A stretch of 64,000 bases of DNA from Pseudomonas sp. VD-NE ins (GCF_031882575.1 NZ_CP134772.1:3925001-3989000); one strand, 5' to 3'; counted from the stretch's first letter, positions 16,871 through 26,070 are shown. Numbers and translations are program-made. The notes: generated from the letters alone by a model not told the origin.

Positions 16871-17280
16871 GCCTCCGACGGGCCTTTGAGTTCGACCTGA
16901 TTGCCGTCCGGATCGAAGCAGTACAGCGACGGCCCTTTGCCCTCGGCGCCGAAGCGTGACTCGGCCTTTGCCACGTTCAGGCCGAACGTTTGCAGATGTG
17001 CAATCAGCGCCGCTTCATCGAACGGTTCGATGCGCAGGCAGAAGTGATCGACGTTACGCCGCTCGCTGCCGGCCGCCCCGCCGCCCTTGCGGCCGAGTTC
17101 GCCTTGCAGGTCGACGAGGTCGATCATCGAAGTGCCGGCGCGCAGGTGGATCAGGCCCAGCGGTTCATTGCGCTTGACCACTTCGGCGCCGAACACCTGG
17201 CCGTAGAAGTCGATGCTGCGTTGCAGATCGGCGACGCGCAGGACGATGTGATCGATATGTTGGATGGAAAACGGATGCAT
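16867..17280 (-). CDS. VOC family (glyoxalase-like) protein
   Basis: A 137-residue single-module VOC protein. It starts MHPFSIQHIDHIVLRVADLQ and ends YCFDPDGNQVELKGPSEA, the typical metal-site glutamate strand. The frame is open to 17667, but a GAGGTG ribosome-binding site marks the ATG at 17280. It resembles the virulence-protein/dioxygenase subgroup. The substrate is unknown. Confidence 0.9.
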   Translation of the reverse strand: MHPFSIQHIDHIVLRVADLQRSIDFYGQVFGAEVVKRNEPLGLIHLRAGTSMIDLVDLQGELGRKGGGAAGSERRNVDHFCLRIEPFDEAALIAHLQTFGLNVAKAESRFGAEGKGPSLYCFDPDGNQVELKGPSEA

Positions 17281-17300
17281 CGGGCACACCTCAACAAACG

Positions 17301-17415
17301 GTAGGAGCTGCCGATAGCGGCGATCTGGGATTTTGGGACGCGGAGCGTCCCGGGCTGCATTCCCACGCAGAGCGTGGGAACGATCAAGATCGCAGCCTGC
17401 GGCAGCTCCTACAAG
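17301..17415. repeat. nested inverted repeat (GTAGGAGCTGC outer arms, GGGAACGATC inner arm)
   Basis: GTAGGAGCTGCCG and its complement CGGCAGCTCCTAC form the outer arms. A GGGACGCGGAGCGTCCC hairpin and a half copy of the GATCGTTCCCACGC family lie inside. It separates the divergent VOC and ada genes. Confidence 0.75.
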
Positions 17416-17490
17416 GTAGTTCAGGGGATTTGAAAATTCACTGTCGATTTTTCGGTGGAGCCATCGAGAATCTGGTTTTACTCTCGGACC

Positions 17491-18573
17491 ATGAACATAC
17501 AAACCGCTGTCCTGCCGCCCCACGCCGAAATGGTTCGCGCCATGCTCGAACGCGACACTGCTTATGAAGGCGTGTTCTTCACGGCCGTGAAAACCACCGG
17601 GATCTTCTGCCGCCCCAGTTGCACGGCGCGCAAGCCGAAACCGGAAAACGTCGAGTTCTTCGCCCATGCCGATGACTGCCTGTCAGCGGGCTATCGCGCC
17701 TGCCTGCGCTGCAAACCGCTGGACGCCGCCGCCATTGCCCCGGACTGGGTGCAACGCCTGCTCAAAGCCGTGGAAGCCGATCCAGAGATGCGCTGGAGCG
17801 ATGCGCAGCTGCTCGCCGAAGGCATCGAGCCGCTGAAGCTGCGGCGCTGGTTCAAGCAGCATTTCGGCATGACCTTTCATGCGTGGCTGCGCACGCGCCG
17901 GCTGGGCATGGCGCTGGGCGGGATCAAGCAAGGCACCTCGATTGATCATGCTGCGTTTGATTCAGGCTACGAATCGCTCAGCGGCTTTCGGGATGCGTTC
18001 CAGAAGTCCTTTCACATCACCCCGGGCCGCGCCGAACACAGCGAGCCGCTGCTGTTCACCCGGCTGACCACACCACTGGGGCCGATGATCGCCATGGCCG
18101 AACGCCGTGGACTGGTGTTGCTGGAGTTTCTCGATCGCCCGGCGCTGACCCGCGAAGTCGAAGAACTGCAAAACCGCTATGGCTACGCGGTTGCGCCTGG
18201 GCACAACGCGCATTTGCAGCAGATCGAGCAGCAACTGGCGCAGTATTTCGCCGGCCAACTGAATGCCTTTACCGTGCCTCTACATCTGCCCGGCAGCGAG
18301 TTCGCCCGGCAGGTCTGGTCGGCGCTGCTGCAAATCCCTTATGGCCACACCAGCACCTACGGCGCGATCGCCGCCGGTTTGGGCAAACCCGGTGCCAGTC
18401 GCGCAGTCGGCCTGGCCAACGGGCACAATCGACTGTCGATTGTGGTGCCCTGTCATCGGGTGATCGGCGCGGATGGCTCGTTGACCGGCTATGGTGGTGG
18501 GCAGCCGCGCAAAGCGTTTCTGCTGAGGCTGGAAAACGCCGCCGTGCAGCTCACCCAGGCACTGGCATTCTGA
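17491..18573 (+). CDS. ada: bifunctional Ada: DNA-repair methyltransferase and transcriptional activator
   Basis: A 360-residue Ada. The N-terminal zinc site is Cys40, Cys44, Cys71 and Cys74 (GIFCRPSC, CLRCKP), with Cys40 the expected phosphotriester methyl acceptor. An AraC-type domain follows (LKLRRWFKQHFGMTFHAWL). The C-terminal O6-methylguanine acceptor is the PCHR cysteine (IVVPCHRVIGADG). The ATG at 17491 is preferred to the upstream ATG at 17455. It heads a run with a PEP-mutase-like gene and an AlkA-like glycosylase, like an adaptive-response operon. Confidence 0.95.
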   Translation: MNIQTAVLPPHAEMVRAMLERDTAYEGVFFTAVKTTGIFCRPSCTARKPKPENVEFFAHADDCLSAGYRACLRCKPLDAAAIAPDWVQRLLKAVEADPEMRWSDAQLLAEGIEPLKLRRWFKQHFGMTFHAWLRTRRLGMALGGIKQGTSIDHAAFDSGYESLSGFRDAFQKSFHITPGRAEHSEPLLFTRLTTPLGPMIAMAERRGLVLLEFLDRPALTREVEELQNRYGYAVAPGHNAHLQQIEQQLAQYFAGQLNAFTVPLHLPGSEFARQVWSALLQIPYGHTSTYGAIAAGLGKPGASRAVGLANGHNRLSIVVPCHRVIGADGSLTGYGGGQPRKAFLLRLENAAVQLTQALAF

Positions 18574-18605
18574 CGAATCGAATCAACTGACAAGAAGGAT
18601 TTTTG

Positions 18606-19403
18606 ATGAACGCGCTCGCTACGCAGTTTCACCAGTTGCACCAGCAAGGCCTGTTGATTCTGACCAACGTCGCCGACGCCACCGGCGCGCGACTGGTCGA
18701 GCATCTGGGCGGTAAAGCGGCTGCCACCAGCAGCGCGGCGGTCGCCTGGGCTCACGGTTACCCGGACGGCAATACCCTGCCCCTTGAACGTCTGGTGTCG
18801 ACCGTGGAATCGATCGCCCGGGTGATCAGCATTCCATTGACCGTGGATGTCGAGGCCGGCTATTCCGACGACCTCGGGCGCGTGGCCGAAGTGCTGGATG
18901 CGGTGATCGCGGCGGGTGCCGTGGGGATCAATATCGAGGACGGTTCTGCGGATCCGGAGTTGCTGGTGCGCAAGATCGAAATCGCACGTCAGGTGGCCAA
19001 CAAGCGCGAGGTGCAGCTGTTCATCAATGCGCGCACTGATGTCTATCTGAAAAGCCTGGTGCCGGCCGAAGACCGCGTTGCCGAAACCCTGCATAGGGCG
19101 GCGCTGTATCAAGCGGCCGGCGCTGATGGTTTGTTCGCGGCGGGCGTTACGTCGGCCTATGAAATCGAGGCGATCTGCAAGGGCACTGCGCTGCCGGTCA
19201 ATGTCTTGGGTTTCGCTTGCCTGCCTTCGCCTGAAGAACTGCAAGCGCTGGGCGTGCGCCGCTTGAGCGCGGGTTCCGGCATTGCCGAATTCCTCTATGG
19301 CGCGATGGGTGGGCTGGTGAAAAGCTTTCTGGCCAGCGGCAAACTCGACACCCATGACCTCAAGGCCTTCACCTATGGCGAAGTCAACGGCTTGCTGAAA
19401 TAA
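18606..19403 (+). CDS. isocitrate lyase/PEP mutase family protein
   Basis: A 265-residue TIM-barrel protein of the ICL/PEP mutase superfamily. TVDVEAGYSDD and GINIEDGS are the Mg/PEP-binding segments and LFINARTDVYL is the next conserved strand. The family KKCGH catalytic loop of isocitrate lyase is absent, so it is PEP-mutase-like or an oxaloacetate/methylisocitrate lyase relative. AAGAAGGA precedes the ATG at 18606, and a TTG one codon earlier is possible. Its place between ada and the glycosylase gene is curious and its role there is unknown. Confidence 0.88.
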   Translation: MNALATQFHQLHQQGLLILTNVADATGARLVEHLGGKAAATSSAAVAWAHGYPDGNTLPLERLVSTVESIARVISIPLTVDVEAGYSDDLGRVAEVLDAVIAAGAVGINIEDGSADPELLVRKIEIARQVANKREVQLFINARTDVYLKSLVPAEDRVAETLHRAALYQAAGADGLFAAGVTSAYEIEAICKGTALPVNVLGFACLPSPEELQALGVRRLSAGSGIAEFLYGAMGGLVKSFLASGKLDTHDLKAFTYGEVNGLLK

Positions 19404-19404
19404 C

Positions 19405-20034
19405 ATGCCTGATGCCTATCAAGCGGCCAGCGCGTTTCTGGCCGCGCTCGATCCCGATTGGCAGCGCCATGTCGCAACGGTGGGTCCGTGCCTGCATCAA
19501 CCGCATCCGGCGCGTGATCCGTATGAATCGCTGGTGCGGGCGATTGCTTATCAGCAGCTGCATGCCAAGGCCGGCGATGCGATTGTCGGGCGCTTGGTGG
19601 GGTTGTTTCCTGGGCAGTCGTTTCCTCGACCGGAGCAGATTCTTGCGACGGGTTTCGAGCGCATGCGCAGTTGCGGGTTTTCCGCGGGCAAGATTGCGAC
19701 GATCCAGGGGATTGCCCAGGCGACGCTGGATGGCGTGGTGCCGAATTACGCCACGGCGTTGGCGATGGACGATGAGGCATTGATCGAACGCCTTGTCAGC
19801 TTGCGCGGGGTCGGTCGCTGGACGGTGGAGATGTTGCTGATTTACAGCCTGGAGCGCATGGATGTTTTGCCGGCGGATGACTTTGGTGTGCGTGAGGGTT
19901 ATCGGCGGTTGAAGGGGTTGGAGGTGCAGCCTACGCGCAGGCAGATGGTTGAGATTGGGGTGGCGTGGAGTCCGTATCGGACGGTGGCGGCGTGGTATTT
20001 GTGGCGGGTGCCTAAACCGTTGCCCTCACCCTAG
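19405..20034 (+). CDS. DNA-3-methyladenine glycosylase II-like protein
   Basis: A 209-residue HhH-GPD base-excision glycosylase of the AlkA type. The helix-hairpin-helix is LVSLRGVGRWTVEMLLI and the catalytic aspartate lies in VLPADDFGVREGY. It lacks the N-terminal AlkA domain of the E. coli enzyme, as in many short bacterial homologues. It starts 1 bp after the PEP-mutase-like stop, so it is co-transcribed with ada and probably removes alkylated bases. Confidence 0.9.
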   Translation: MPDAYQAASAFLAALDPDWQRHVATVGPCLHQPHPARDPYESLVRAIAYQQLHAKAGDAIVGRLVGLFPGQSFPRPEQILATGFERMRSCGFSAGKIATIQGIAQATLDGVVPNYATALAMDDEALIERLVSLRGVGRWTVEMLLIYSLERMDVLPADDFGVREGYRRLKGLEVQPTRRQMVEIGVAWSPYRTVAAWYLWRVPKPLPSP

Positions 20035-20458
20035 CCCTCTCCCAGTGGGAGAGGGAACTGATTGGGGTAGATTGGAGATTTACGCCGACTTGAAATAGCG
20101 TCTTTGAATCCATGATCGCCAAGACTTCTCAATTCCATAATCGCCCTAACCCTCTCCCAGAGGGAGAGAGGACTGATTGGGGGAGATTGGAGATTTACGC
20201 CGACTTGAAATAGCGCCTGTGAATCCATGATCGCCAAGACTTCTCAATTCCATAATCGCCCTAGCCCTCCCGAAACGTCGGACCGCCCAGAGATAGAAGG
20301 GACTGATTGGGGGAGATTGGGGGTTTACGCCGACTTGGCATAGCGGCTTTGAATCCATGATCGCCAAGACTTAGATCCATAATCGACTCGGTTTTTCAGG
20401 TCGATGTTTAACGCAAGACACCTCGGTCGGCCCCCTCTCCCGAAGGGAGAGGGCTGGG
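20033..20458. repeat. tandem block of about 115-130-bp repeats ending in a CTCACCC-type arm
   Basis: Three direct copies (anchor TTTACGCCGACTTG at about 20078, 20193 and 20323; periods 115 and 130 bp) each contain GACTGATTGGGG, TACGCCGACTT and GAATCCATGATCGCCAAGACTT. Units 1 and 2 start with the hairpin CCCTCTCCCAG-GGGAGAG. Unit 3 carries CCCGAAACGTCGGACCGCCC instead. The block closes with CTCTCCCGAAGGGAGAGGGCTGGGGTGAGG in inverted orientation. The 440 bp between the glycosylase and the polyamine-binding protein gene hold nothing else recognisable. Confidence 0.85.
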
Positions 20459-20473
20459 GTGAGGGTCAGCTTT

Positions 20474-21571
20474 TCACAGCCCGGACTTCAACCGGCTAAA
20501 CGCCCGCATCAGCGCCCGATTGAACGCCTTGCCATTATCATTTTTGCTGTACAGCGTGGCCCTGACGTCGGCCGAAGGATACGTCCCCGGATCATCGCGA
20601 ATCGCTGCATCGACCAAGCCATCCGCAGCCGTAATCGCATTGGCGTAATGAATGGTGTCAGTAATAGGCGCAATCACCTCCGGCATCATCAAATAATCCA
20701 TCAACGCCAACCCCGCCTGGGGATGCGGCGCATCCTTGGGCACGACCATGGCATCGAACCAGATCAACGTGCCCTCCTTCGGAATCCGGTAACTCAGCGT
20801 GAACGGTTTCTTCGCCGCCTCAGCCTGCCCCGCCGCGATCGCCACATTGCCATTCCACGACATCGCCACGCAGGTGTTGCCGTTGGCCAGGTCGCTGATG
20901 TTCAGGTCGTTATCGAAGTAACGAATGTACGGCCGGATCTTCGCCAGTTGCTGCTCGGCGAGTTTCAAGTCATCGAGGTTCTGCCGGTTGATGTCCAGCC
21001 CCATGTACTTCATGACAGCGGCAAATACCTCGTTGGGATCGTTGAGCAGACTCACCCCGCAGTCAGCGAATTTCGAAACCACTGCCGGATCGAACAACAT
21101 CGCCCAACTGTCCGTCGGTGCATCGGGCAAACGCTGCTTGATCGCCTGTTCCTGATAGCCCACACCGGTGGTGCCCCAGGCGTAAATCCCCGCATAGCGA
21201 TTGCCCGGATCGAACACCGCCATGTGCTGGCGAAACTCCTCGCCAACCCCGGCAAAGTGCGGCACCCGGGTCTTGTCCAGCGGCTGGATCGCGCCGCTTT
21301 CGATGGCCCGCGACAGATGCTGCCCGGCGGTCAACACGAGGTCGTATCCGCTGCGCCCGGTGAGCAATTTGGTCTCGACGGTTTCCAGCGAATCGAAGTG
21401 ATCGGCGACCACATGAATACCGGTCTGCGCCTCGAAATTCTTCAGCGTATCCGACGCCAGGTACTCGCCCCAGATATACAGATTAACCACCGGTTTCGCC
21501 GTATCGGCAGCCTGCACACACAAGGGTGCAAGCACCAGCAATAACGCTTGAGTCAGTTTGTGCAGGCCCAT
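20474..21571 (-). CDS. polyamine ABC transporter substrate-binding protein (PotF/SpuD-like)
   Basis: A 365-residue periplasmic binding protein. A signal peptide (LHKLTQALLLVLAPLCVQAAD) is followed by VVNLYIWGEYLASDTLKNFE, the usual PotF/SpuD start. SWNGNVAIAAGQ and LIWFDAMVVPKDAPH are the family segments lining the site. GGAG lies before the ATG at 21571. It sits 2 bp after the agmatine deiminase stop in the same orientation. No permease or ATPase gene is adjacent, so it may feed a transporter encoded elsewhere or serve as an agmatine/putrescine sensor. Confidence 0.92.
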   Translation of the reverse strand: MGLHKLTQALLLVLAPLCVQAADTAKPVVNLYIWGEYLASDTLKNFEAQTGIHVVADHFDSLETVETKLLTGRSGYDLVLTAGQHLSRAIESGAIQPLDKTRVPHFAGVGEEFRQHMAVFDPGNRYAGIYAWGTTGVGYQEQAIKQRLPDAPTDSWAMLFDPAVVSKFADCGVSLLNDPNEVFAAVMKYMGLDINRQNLDDLKLAEQQLAKIRPYIRYFDNDLNISDLANGNTCVAMSWNGNVAIAAGQAEAAKKPFTLSYRIPKEGTLIWFDAMVVPKDAPHPQAGLALMDYLMMPEVIAPITDTIHYANAITAADGLVDAAIRDDPGTYPSADVRATLYSKNDNGKAFNRALMRAFSRLKSGL

Positions 21572-21573
21572 GA

Positions 21574-22683
21574 TTACACTCCTTTGCCGGCGTATTGCGG
21601 CATGGTGATGCACGCGACGTTGCCGCCACCAAGGAGGATTTCCCGGGAGTTTTCGATGCCGACGATCTTGTGCTGCGGGAACAGTTCGGCCAGCGTCGCC
21701 AACGCCACTTGATCGTTGCGATCACCAAACAGCGGCACCACGATCGAGCTGTTGCCGGCGTAGTAGTTGATGTACGACGCGCAGATTTTCGTGCCGGCCT
21801 GACGGGTGTGAGTGCTGTCTAGCTGATCGAGGCCTTCGGCTTCTTCGGCGGTCCACTCGAGCACATCCGGTTGCGGCAATTTGTGCACGATCAGCTCACG
21901 ACCACGGCTGTCGCGGGTGCTGCGCAGGATGTCGTAGGCCTCCTGGTAGATTTCCCACTGCGGATCGTCGCGGTTATCGGTCCATTGCAGCACCACTTCG
22001 CCGGGACGGACGAAACAGGCGAGATCATCGACATGGCCATCGGTTTCGTCGAACTTGCAGCCGCGTGGCAGCCAGATCACTTGCTCGGCACCGAGGTAAT
22101 CGGTCAGGCGTCGGGTGACTTCGTGCTTGCCCAGATGCTGGTTGCGATTGCGGTTGAGCAGGCATTGTTCGGTGGTGAGGATGCTGCCCTGGCCATCGCT
22201 CTGGATGCCGCCCAGCTCGGCAATCAATGGTGCGCGGTAGCGGTCGAAACGCTCGATCTCGAGGATTTTGCTGGCGATCTGATCGTCCTTGTCCCACGGG
22301 TAATAGAGACCACCGTCGAGGCCGCCATAGGCGTTGAATTCGAAGTCGACGCCGCGCACTTCACCGCTCTGGTCGTTGACCACAAAGCACGGGCCGCTGT
22401 CGCGAAACCAAGTGTCATTGCAGGTCATCTCGACCACGCGCACTTGTGGCGGCAACTGCCGACGTGCCGTGGCGAACTGCGCGGCAGAGGCGCACACAGT
22501 GACCGGCTCGCTGTGGGAGATGGCGGTGACGATTTGCACCCAGACTTTCTGCGCAGGCTTGGCACCGTTGCGCCAGACATCGGTGCGCTCCGGCCAGCCG
22601 AGCCAGCAGCCGGACTTCGCTTCGAATTCTCCGGGCAGACGGAAGCCGTCGTGTTTGGGGGTGGAGTCGAGCAAACGTGCCAT
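21574..22683 (-). CDS. aguA: agmatine deiminase
   Basis: A 369-residue enzyme that converts agmatine to N-carbamoylputrescine and ammonia. Conserved segments are WLGWPERTDVWRNGAKPAQ near the start, NDTWFRDSGPCFVV, and the C-terminal GGGNVACITMPQY with the catalytic cysteine. GAGG precedes the ATG at 22683. It lies between a LysR gene and a polyamine-binding protein gene, all on the minus strand. aguB, which would complete putrescine formation, is not in this window. Confidence 0.94.
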   Translation of the reverse strand: MARLLDSTPKHDGFRLPGEFEAKSGCWLGWPERTDVWRNGAKPAQKVWVQIVTAISHSEPVTVCASAAQFATARRQLPPQVRVVEMTCNDTWFRDSGPCFVVNDQSGEVRGVDFEFNAYGGLDGGLYYPWDKDDQIASKILEIERFDRYRAPLIAELGGIQSDGQGSILTTEQCLLNRNRNQHLGKHEVTRRLTDYLGAEQVIWLPRGCKFDETDGHVDDLACFVRPGEVVLQWTDNRDDPQWEIYQEAYDILRSTRDSRGRELIVHKLPQPDVLEWTAEEAEGLDQLDSTHTRQAGTKICASYINYYAGNSSIVVPLFGDRNDQVALATLAELFPQHKIVGIENSREILLGGGNVACITMPQYAGKGV

Positions 22684-22787
22684 GGTCAAACCTCGTCTTC
22701 GCGATAGGAATGGAATGACCACAGGCTAAGGGCGCAAGCCACGCGCTCGCCAACGATGATTATTGCGGAACAGTTGAATTCAACTCA

Positions 22788-23672
22788 TCAATCGGCCAGT
22801 TGATCGTTGAACCATTCGAGCATCTGCGCCACCGCCGGACGCTCCAGCCGGAGCCGCTCACAGACCAGCGCGTATTGGCCGAGCGCGGTCATGCTGGAGG
22901 CAAAGGGCCGCACCAGCCGGCCACTTTGCAGATCTTCCTGCGCGGTGAGGTTGTCGCCCATGGCTACACCCTGCCCTTGCGCCGCCGCTTCCAGCGCCAA
23001 CCCGGCGTGGGCGAAATACAACTGGCGCTGCGGGCGTAGATCGCCGGCGTGGCTGGTCAGCCAAGCGGTCCAGGTCTTGCCGTCCTGATCGTCGTGCAGC
23101 AGGCAGTGGCGAGCCAGATCCTTCGGGCTTTTCAAAGTGCCTTGGTTAAACAGGCCGGGGCTGCACACCGGGAAGAACTGCAAGGCTGGCAGAGGCCGAA
23201 CGAAGTAAGCACTGCTGTCCACCGGGCCGGTGCCGTAGGTGATCGCCAGGTCGATGTCTTCGCCGGGCGCCGTGGCATCGATCGGTTGTTCGTAGAGGTG
23301 CAGGGTGATGTGCGGGTAACGCGCATAGAAATCGGTGAGGCGGCTCATCAGCCACTTTTGCGCGAGTTCGGCGGTGACGGCCAGTCTGAGCACAGCCAGC
23401 GAGGATGGATCGCGCAGTTCATCGCAGGCATCGCCGATCAGTTCGAAGGCTTGTTGCAGGCTTTGCATCAAGCGGCCGGCGGCGATGGTCGGGCGGATTT
23501 GTCGACCTTCGCGGATGAACAGCGAGACGCCGAGTTGTTCTTCGAGTTGACGGATTTGATGGCTGACGGCGCTGTCGGTGACGCACAGTTCGGCGGCTGC
23601 ACGGCCGAAATGCGCGTGGCGGGCGGCGCATTCGAAGGTGCGCAGGGCGGCCAGTGAGGGGAGTCGTCGCAT
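22788..23672 (-). CDS. LysR family transcriptional regulator (GcvA-like)
   Basis: A 294-residue LysR regulator. The helix-turn-helix is GRAAAELCVTDSAVSHQIRQ within residues 10-60, and the C-terminal part is a periplasmic-binding-like effector domain. The start MRRLPSLAALRTFECAARH matches GcvA-type proteins. An upstream ATG at 23699 is also possible. It is 104 bp upstream of aguA on the same strand, so it probably regulates agmatine use. Confidence 0.9.
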   Translation of the reverse strand: MRRLPSLAALRTFECAARHAHFGRAAAELCVTDSAVSHQIRQLEEQLGVSLFIREGRQIRPTIAAGRLMQSLQQAFELIGDACDELRDPSSLAVLRLAVTAELAQKWLMSRLTDFYARYPHITLHLYEQPIDATAPGEDIDLAITYGTGPVDSSAYFVRPLPALQFFPVCSPGLFNQGTLKSPKDLARHCLLHDDQDGKTWTAWLTSHAGDLRPQRQLYFAHAGLALEAAAQGQGVAMGDNLTAQEDLQSGRLVRPFASSMTALGQYALVCERLRLERPAVAQMLEWFNDQLAD

Positions 23673-23737
23673 GGGGGGGTGGTCCGTTTTTTTGGTCATG
23701 CTGACTGGGCTTTGGGTGTGCGTCCAGCCCCGTTGCC

Positions 23738-23800
23738 CTCACCCCAGCCCTCTCCCAGAGGGAGAGGGTTAGGCGGGCGGCGTTCCGATGAGGGGCCTTT
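23738..23800. repeat. CTCACCCCAGCCCTCTCCC-type repeat with GGCGTTCCGATGAGG tail
   Basis: One arm of the CTCACCC family with its CTCTCCCAGAGGGAGAGG hairpin, followed by GGCGGGCGGCGTTCCGATGA. That tail resembles the inner arm of the repeat at 12993-13112, so it is a composite. Confidence 0.75.
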
Positions 23801-23934
23801 GACTGTATCGCACTGTATACCCCGAAGCCGCAGACACACCAAAAGCACAATCCCCCACCCCGCCGACACATCCCCGATACACCCCGACGCTGAAATGCCC
23901 CGGTCAATTTCACTCAACTCACCGGAGCTGCACC

Positions 23935-24450
23935 ATGACCACAACCCTTTCAAGCGCCGTCAAAACCCTGCACCTGAACCTCGACCGCGCCGGCACCTGG
24001 CTTGCCCCTCTGACCCTGCGCCTGTTCATCGCCTGGGAATTCTTCGAATCCGGGCTGGAGAAATTCAACGGGCAGAATTGGTTCGAAGACATCCAGGACA
24101 AATTCCCCTTCCCGTTCGATCACCTGCCGGCAACACTGAACTGGGAACTGTCGATGTGGGCCGAACTGATCTGTGCGCTAGCGATTCTGGTGGGGTTCGG
24201 CACGCGCATCTCAGCGATTTCGCTGATAGTGGTTACCGTTGTTGCCACCGCCGCCGTGCACTGGCCCGCTGACTGGTCGTCGTTGAGCGAGCTGGCGCAG
24301 GGGTATGCGATCACTAACAAAGGCTTCGGCAACTTCAAGTTGCCGGCAATTTACCTGGCGGCGCTGCTGCCACTGGTGTTCGCCGGGGCGGGCAAGTTGA
24401 GTATTGATGCGTGGCTGGCGCGGGTGTTCTGGAACCGAAGCACCCGCTGA
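23935..24450 (+). CDS. DoxX family membrane protein
   Basis: A 171-residue DoxX/SURF4-type inner-membrane protein with about four hydrophobic helices. The start [23 protein letters not shown] and the later [18 protein letters not shown] match the family. DoxX proteins are linked to redox stress and thiol handling, but the exact role here is unknown. It appears monocistronic and converges on the L,D-transpeptidase gene, with 3 bp between stops. Confidence 0.88.
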   Translation: MTTTLSSAVKTLHLNLDRAGTWLAPLTLRLFIAWEFFESGLEKFNGQNWFEDIQDKFPFPFDHLPATLNWELSMWAELICALAILVGFGTRISAISLIVVTVVATAAVHWPADWSSLSELAQGYAITNKGFGNFKLPAIYLAALLPLVFAGAGKLSIDAWLARVFWNRSTR

Positions 24451-24453
24451 AGC

Positions 24454-26070
24454 TCAATGCGCGCGGTCAAGCCCGGCGAGCAAGGCGCTGTCACGGCTGT
24501 AGATGTCCGGCGAGTAACGCACGCGGCCGCTGCTGTCGACCTGCGCCGTCCAGTAGGTCATCAGGATCGGCACCGGCGCCGACAGGCGAAATTCGTGGGT
24601 GGTGCCGGTGGCCAGCAAGGTTTCGGTGCGGGCCTTTTCTGCCGGAGTCAGGAGCAGATCACGCAGTTGCATCGGATGCTCGACCCGCACACAACCGGAA
24701 CTGAAGGCGCGCGGGCCTTTTTCGAACAGCGCCTTGCTCGGCGTGTCGTGCAGGTACACCGAGAACGGATTGGGGAAGCGGATGACCATTTGCCCCAACG
24801 GATTACGCGGCCCGGCGTCCTGACGCAGCATTATGTTGCCGGGGTTGTCCCAATCGATGTCCGCCGCCGCCAGCGGCTGACCGTTGGCGTCGAGCACTTG
24901 CAGATTCTGCCGGCTGAGGAAGGTCTGGTCCTTGCGGATTTCCGGCAGTTTGTCTTCTTTCCAGATGGTCGGCGGCACGGTCCAGGTCGGGTTCAGAGTC
25001 AGCCGCGTCACCCGGGATTTCAGCAGCGGCGTCTGGCGTTCGGCGCGGCCCACCTGAGTACGCGTCTGCCACACCGCCACACCGCCCTGATACAGCGTCA
25101 GTTCAGCGGCGGCGACGTTGACCAGCAAGCCACTGGGCTCCATGTCCTGAGCCATCCAGCGGAAACGTTCGAGGTTGACCCGCAACTGTTCGCGACGGGT
25201 CAGCGGACTGATGTTGAGTTCGGCAATCGTTCCCGGTCCGACCACACCGTCAGCCTGCAGCGAATGGTTGGCCTGAAAGCTCTTCACGGCGTCGACCAGC
25301 ACGCCGTCATACGCATTGCCGGACGTACCGATGATCTGTGTCAGATAGCCTTCGCTGTACAGCCGCTGAGCCAGTTCCGGGACACGTTTGTCTTCCATCG
25401 CCGGGCGCAACAGCGGCCCGCTGCCCACTGACTGCCATTGCGGCAAGGCTTTGAGCCGTTGCGCCGCATAAAGCTGACGCAGGTCCTGATATTGCGCCAG
25501 ACGCGGACGGGCCAGATCGAACGCGGCAGGAATGTCGTGCATGCCCGGAACAGCGATGGCCAACAATTCCGCCTGACGGTCACGCGGGGCGTCGTCGGCA
25601 TGCCACAGCGGCTCAAAGTGCGATTGCAGCAGGCGACCGTAGTGCAAATCCTGCAGGGCCTGAAGGTAGTTGCGGCTGATGTCGATGTCGGCGCACAACT
25701 CGCCATCCTGCGGCACGGTGGTCGCGATCGGATAGCGTTTTGGATTAAGGCCATCGTCTGCCAACAGCTGCAATTGTGCGTGCAAGGCCGGCAATCGTGC
25801 CGATTCACTGGCCCACACCGGCATCCAGTCCTGCTGCGCGTAGAAAGCCTGCAACTGCGTCAGCGCCGGGCCGTTGAGATGCGCAGCAATCGCCGGGCAC
25901 GACTGCGCCAGACTGATCATTACAGCCTGCAACGGACTTTGCGGCTCGACCGGCATTTCGGCCGGTGGCGTTGGCAATGTCTCCAGCGGCGGCAACGGCT
26001 CATCGGCACAAGCGACAAACGGCGCAGCGAGCAAACAAATGCTCAAGTAGCATGCGTACTTTTTGAACAA
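24454..26070 (-). CDS. L,D-transpeptidase, YcbB/LdtD type
   Basis: A 538-residue exported cell-wall enzyme. A signal peptide (MFKKYACYLSICLLAAPFVA) is followed by a scaffold domain, a peptidoglycan-binding domain (VDAVKSFQANHSLQADGVVG) and a YkuD catalytic domain whose nucleophile is in SSGCVRVEHP. It forms 3-3 crosslinks or attaches proteins to peptidoglycan. The start is a TTG at 26070 with GGAG eight bases upstream, because no in-frame ATG gives a signal peptide. A second, unrelated YkuD-type gene diverges from it. Confidence 0.93.
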   Translation of the reverse strand: MFKKYACYLSICLLAAPFVACADEPLPPLETLPTPPAEMPVEPQSPLQAVMISLAQSCPAIAAHLNGPALTQLQAFYAQQDWMPVWASESARLPALHAQLQLLADDGLNPKRYPIATTVPQDGELCADIDISRNYLQALQDLHYGRLLQSHFEPLWHADDAPRDRQAELLAIAVPGMHDIPAAFDLARPRLAQYQDLRQLYAAQRLKALPQWQSVGSGPLLRPAMEDKRVPELAQRLYSEGYLTQIIGTSGNAYDGVLVDAVKSFQANHSLQADGVVGPGTIAELNISPLTRREQLRVNLERFRWMAQDMEPSGLLVNVAAAELTLYQGGVAVWQTRTQVGRAERQTPLLKSRVTRLTLNPTWTVPPTIWKEDKLPEIRKDQTFLSRQNLQVLDANGQPLAAADIDWDNPGNIMLRQDAGPRNPLGQMVIRFPNPFSVYLHDTPSKALFEKGPRAFSSGCVRVEHPMQLRDLLLTPAEKARTETLLATGTTHEFRLSAPVPILMTYWTAQVDSSGRVRYSPDIYSRDSALLAGLDRAH

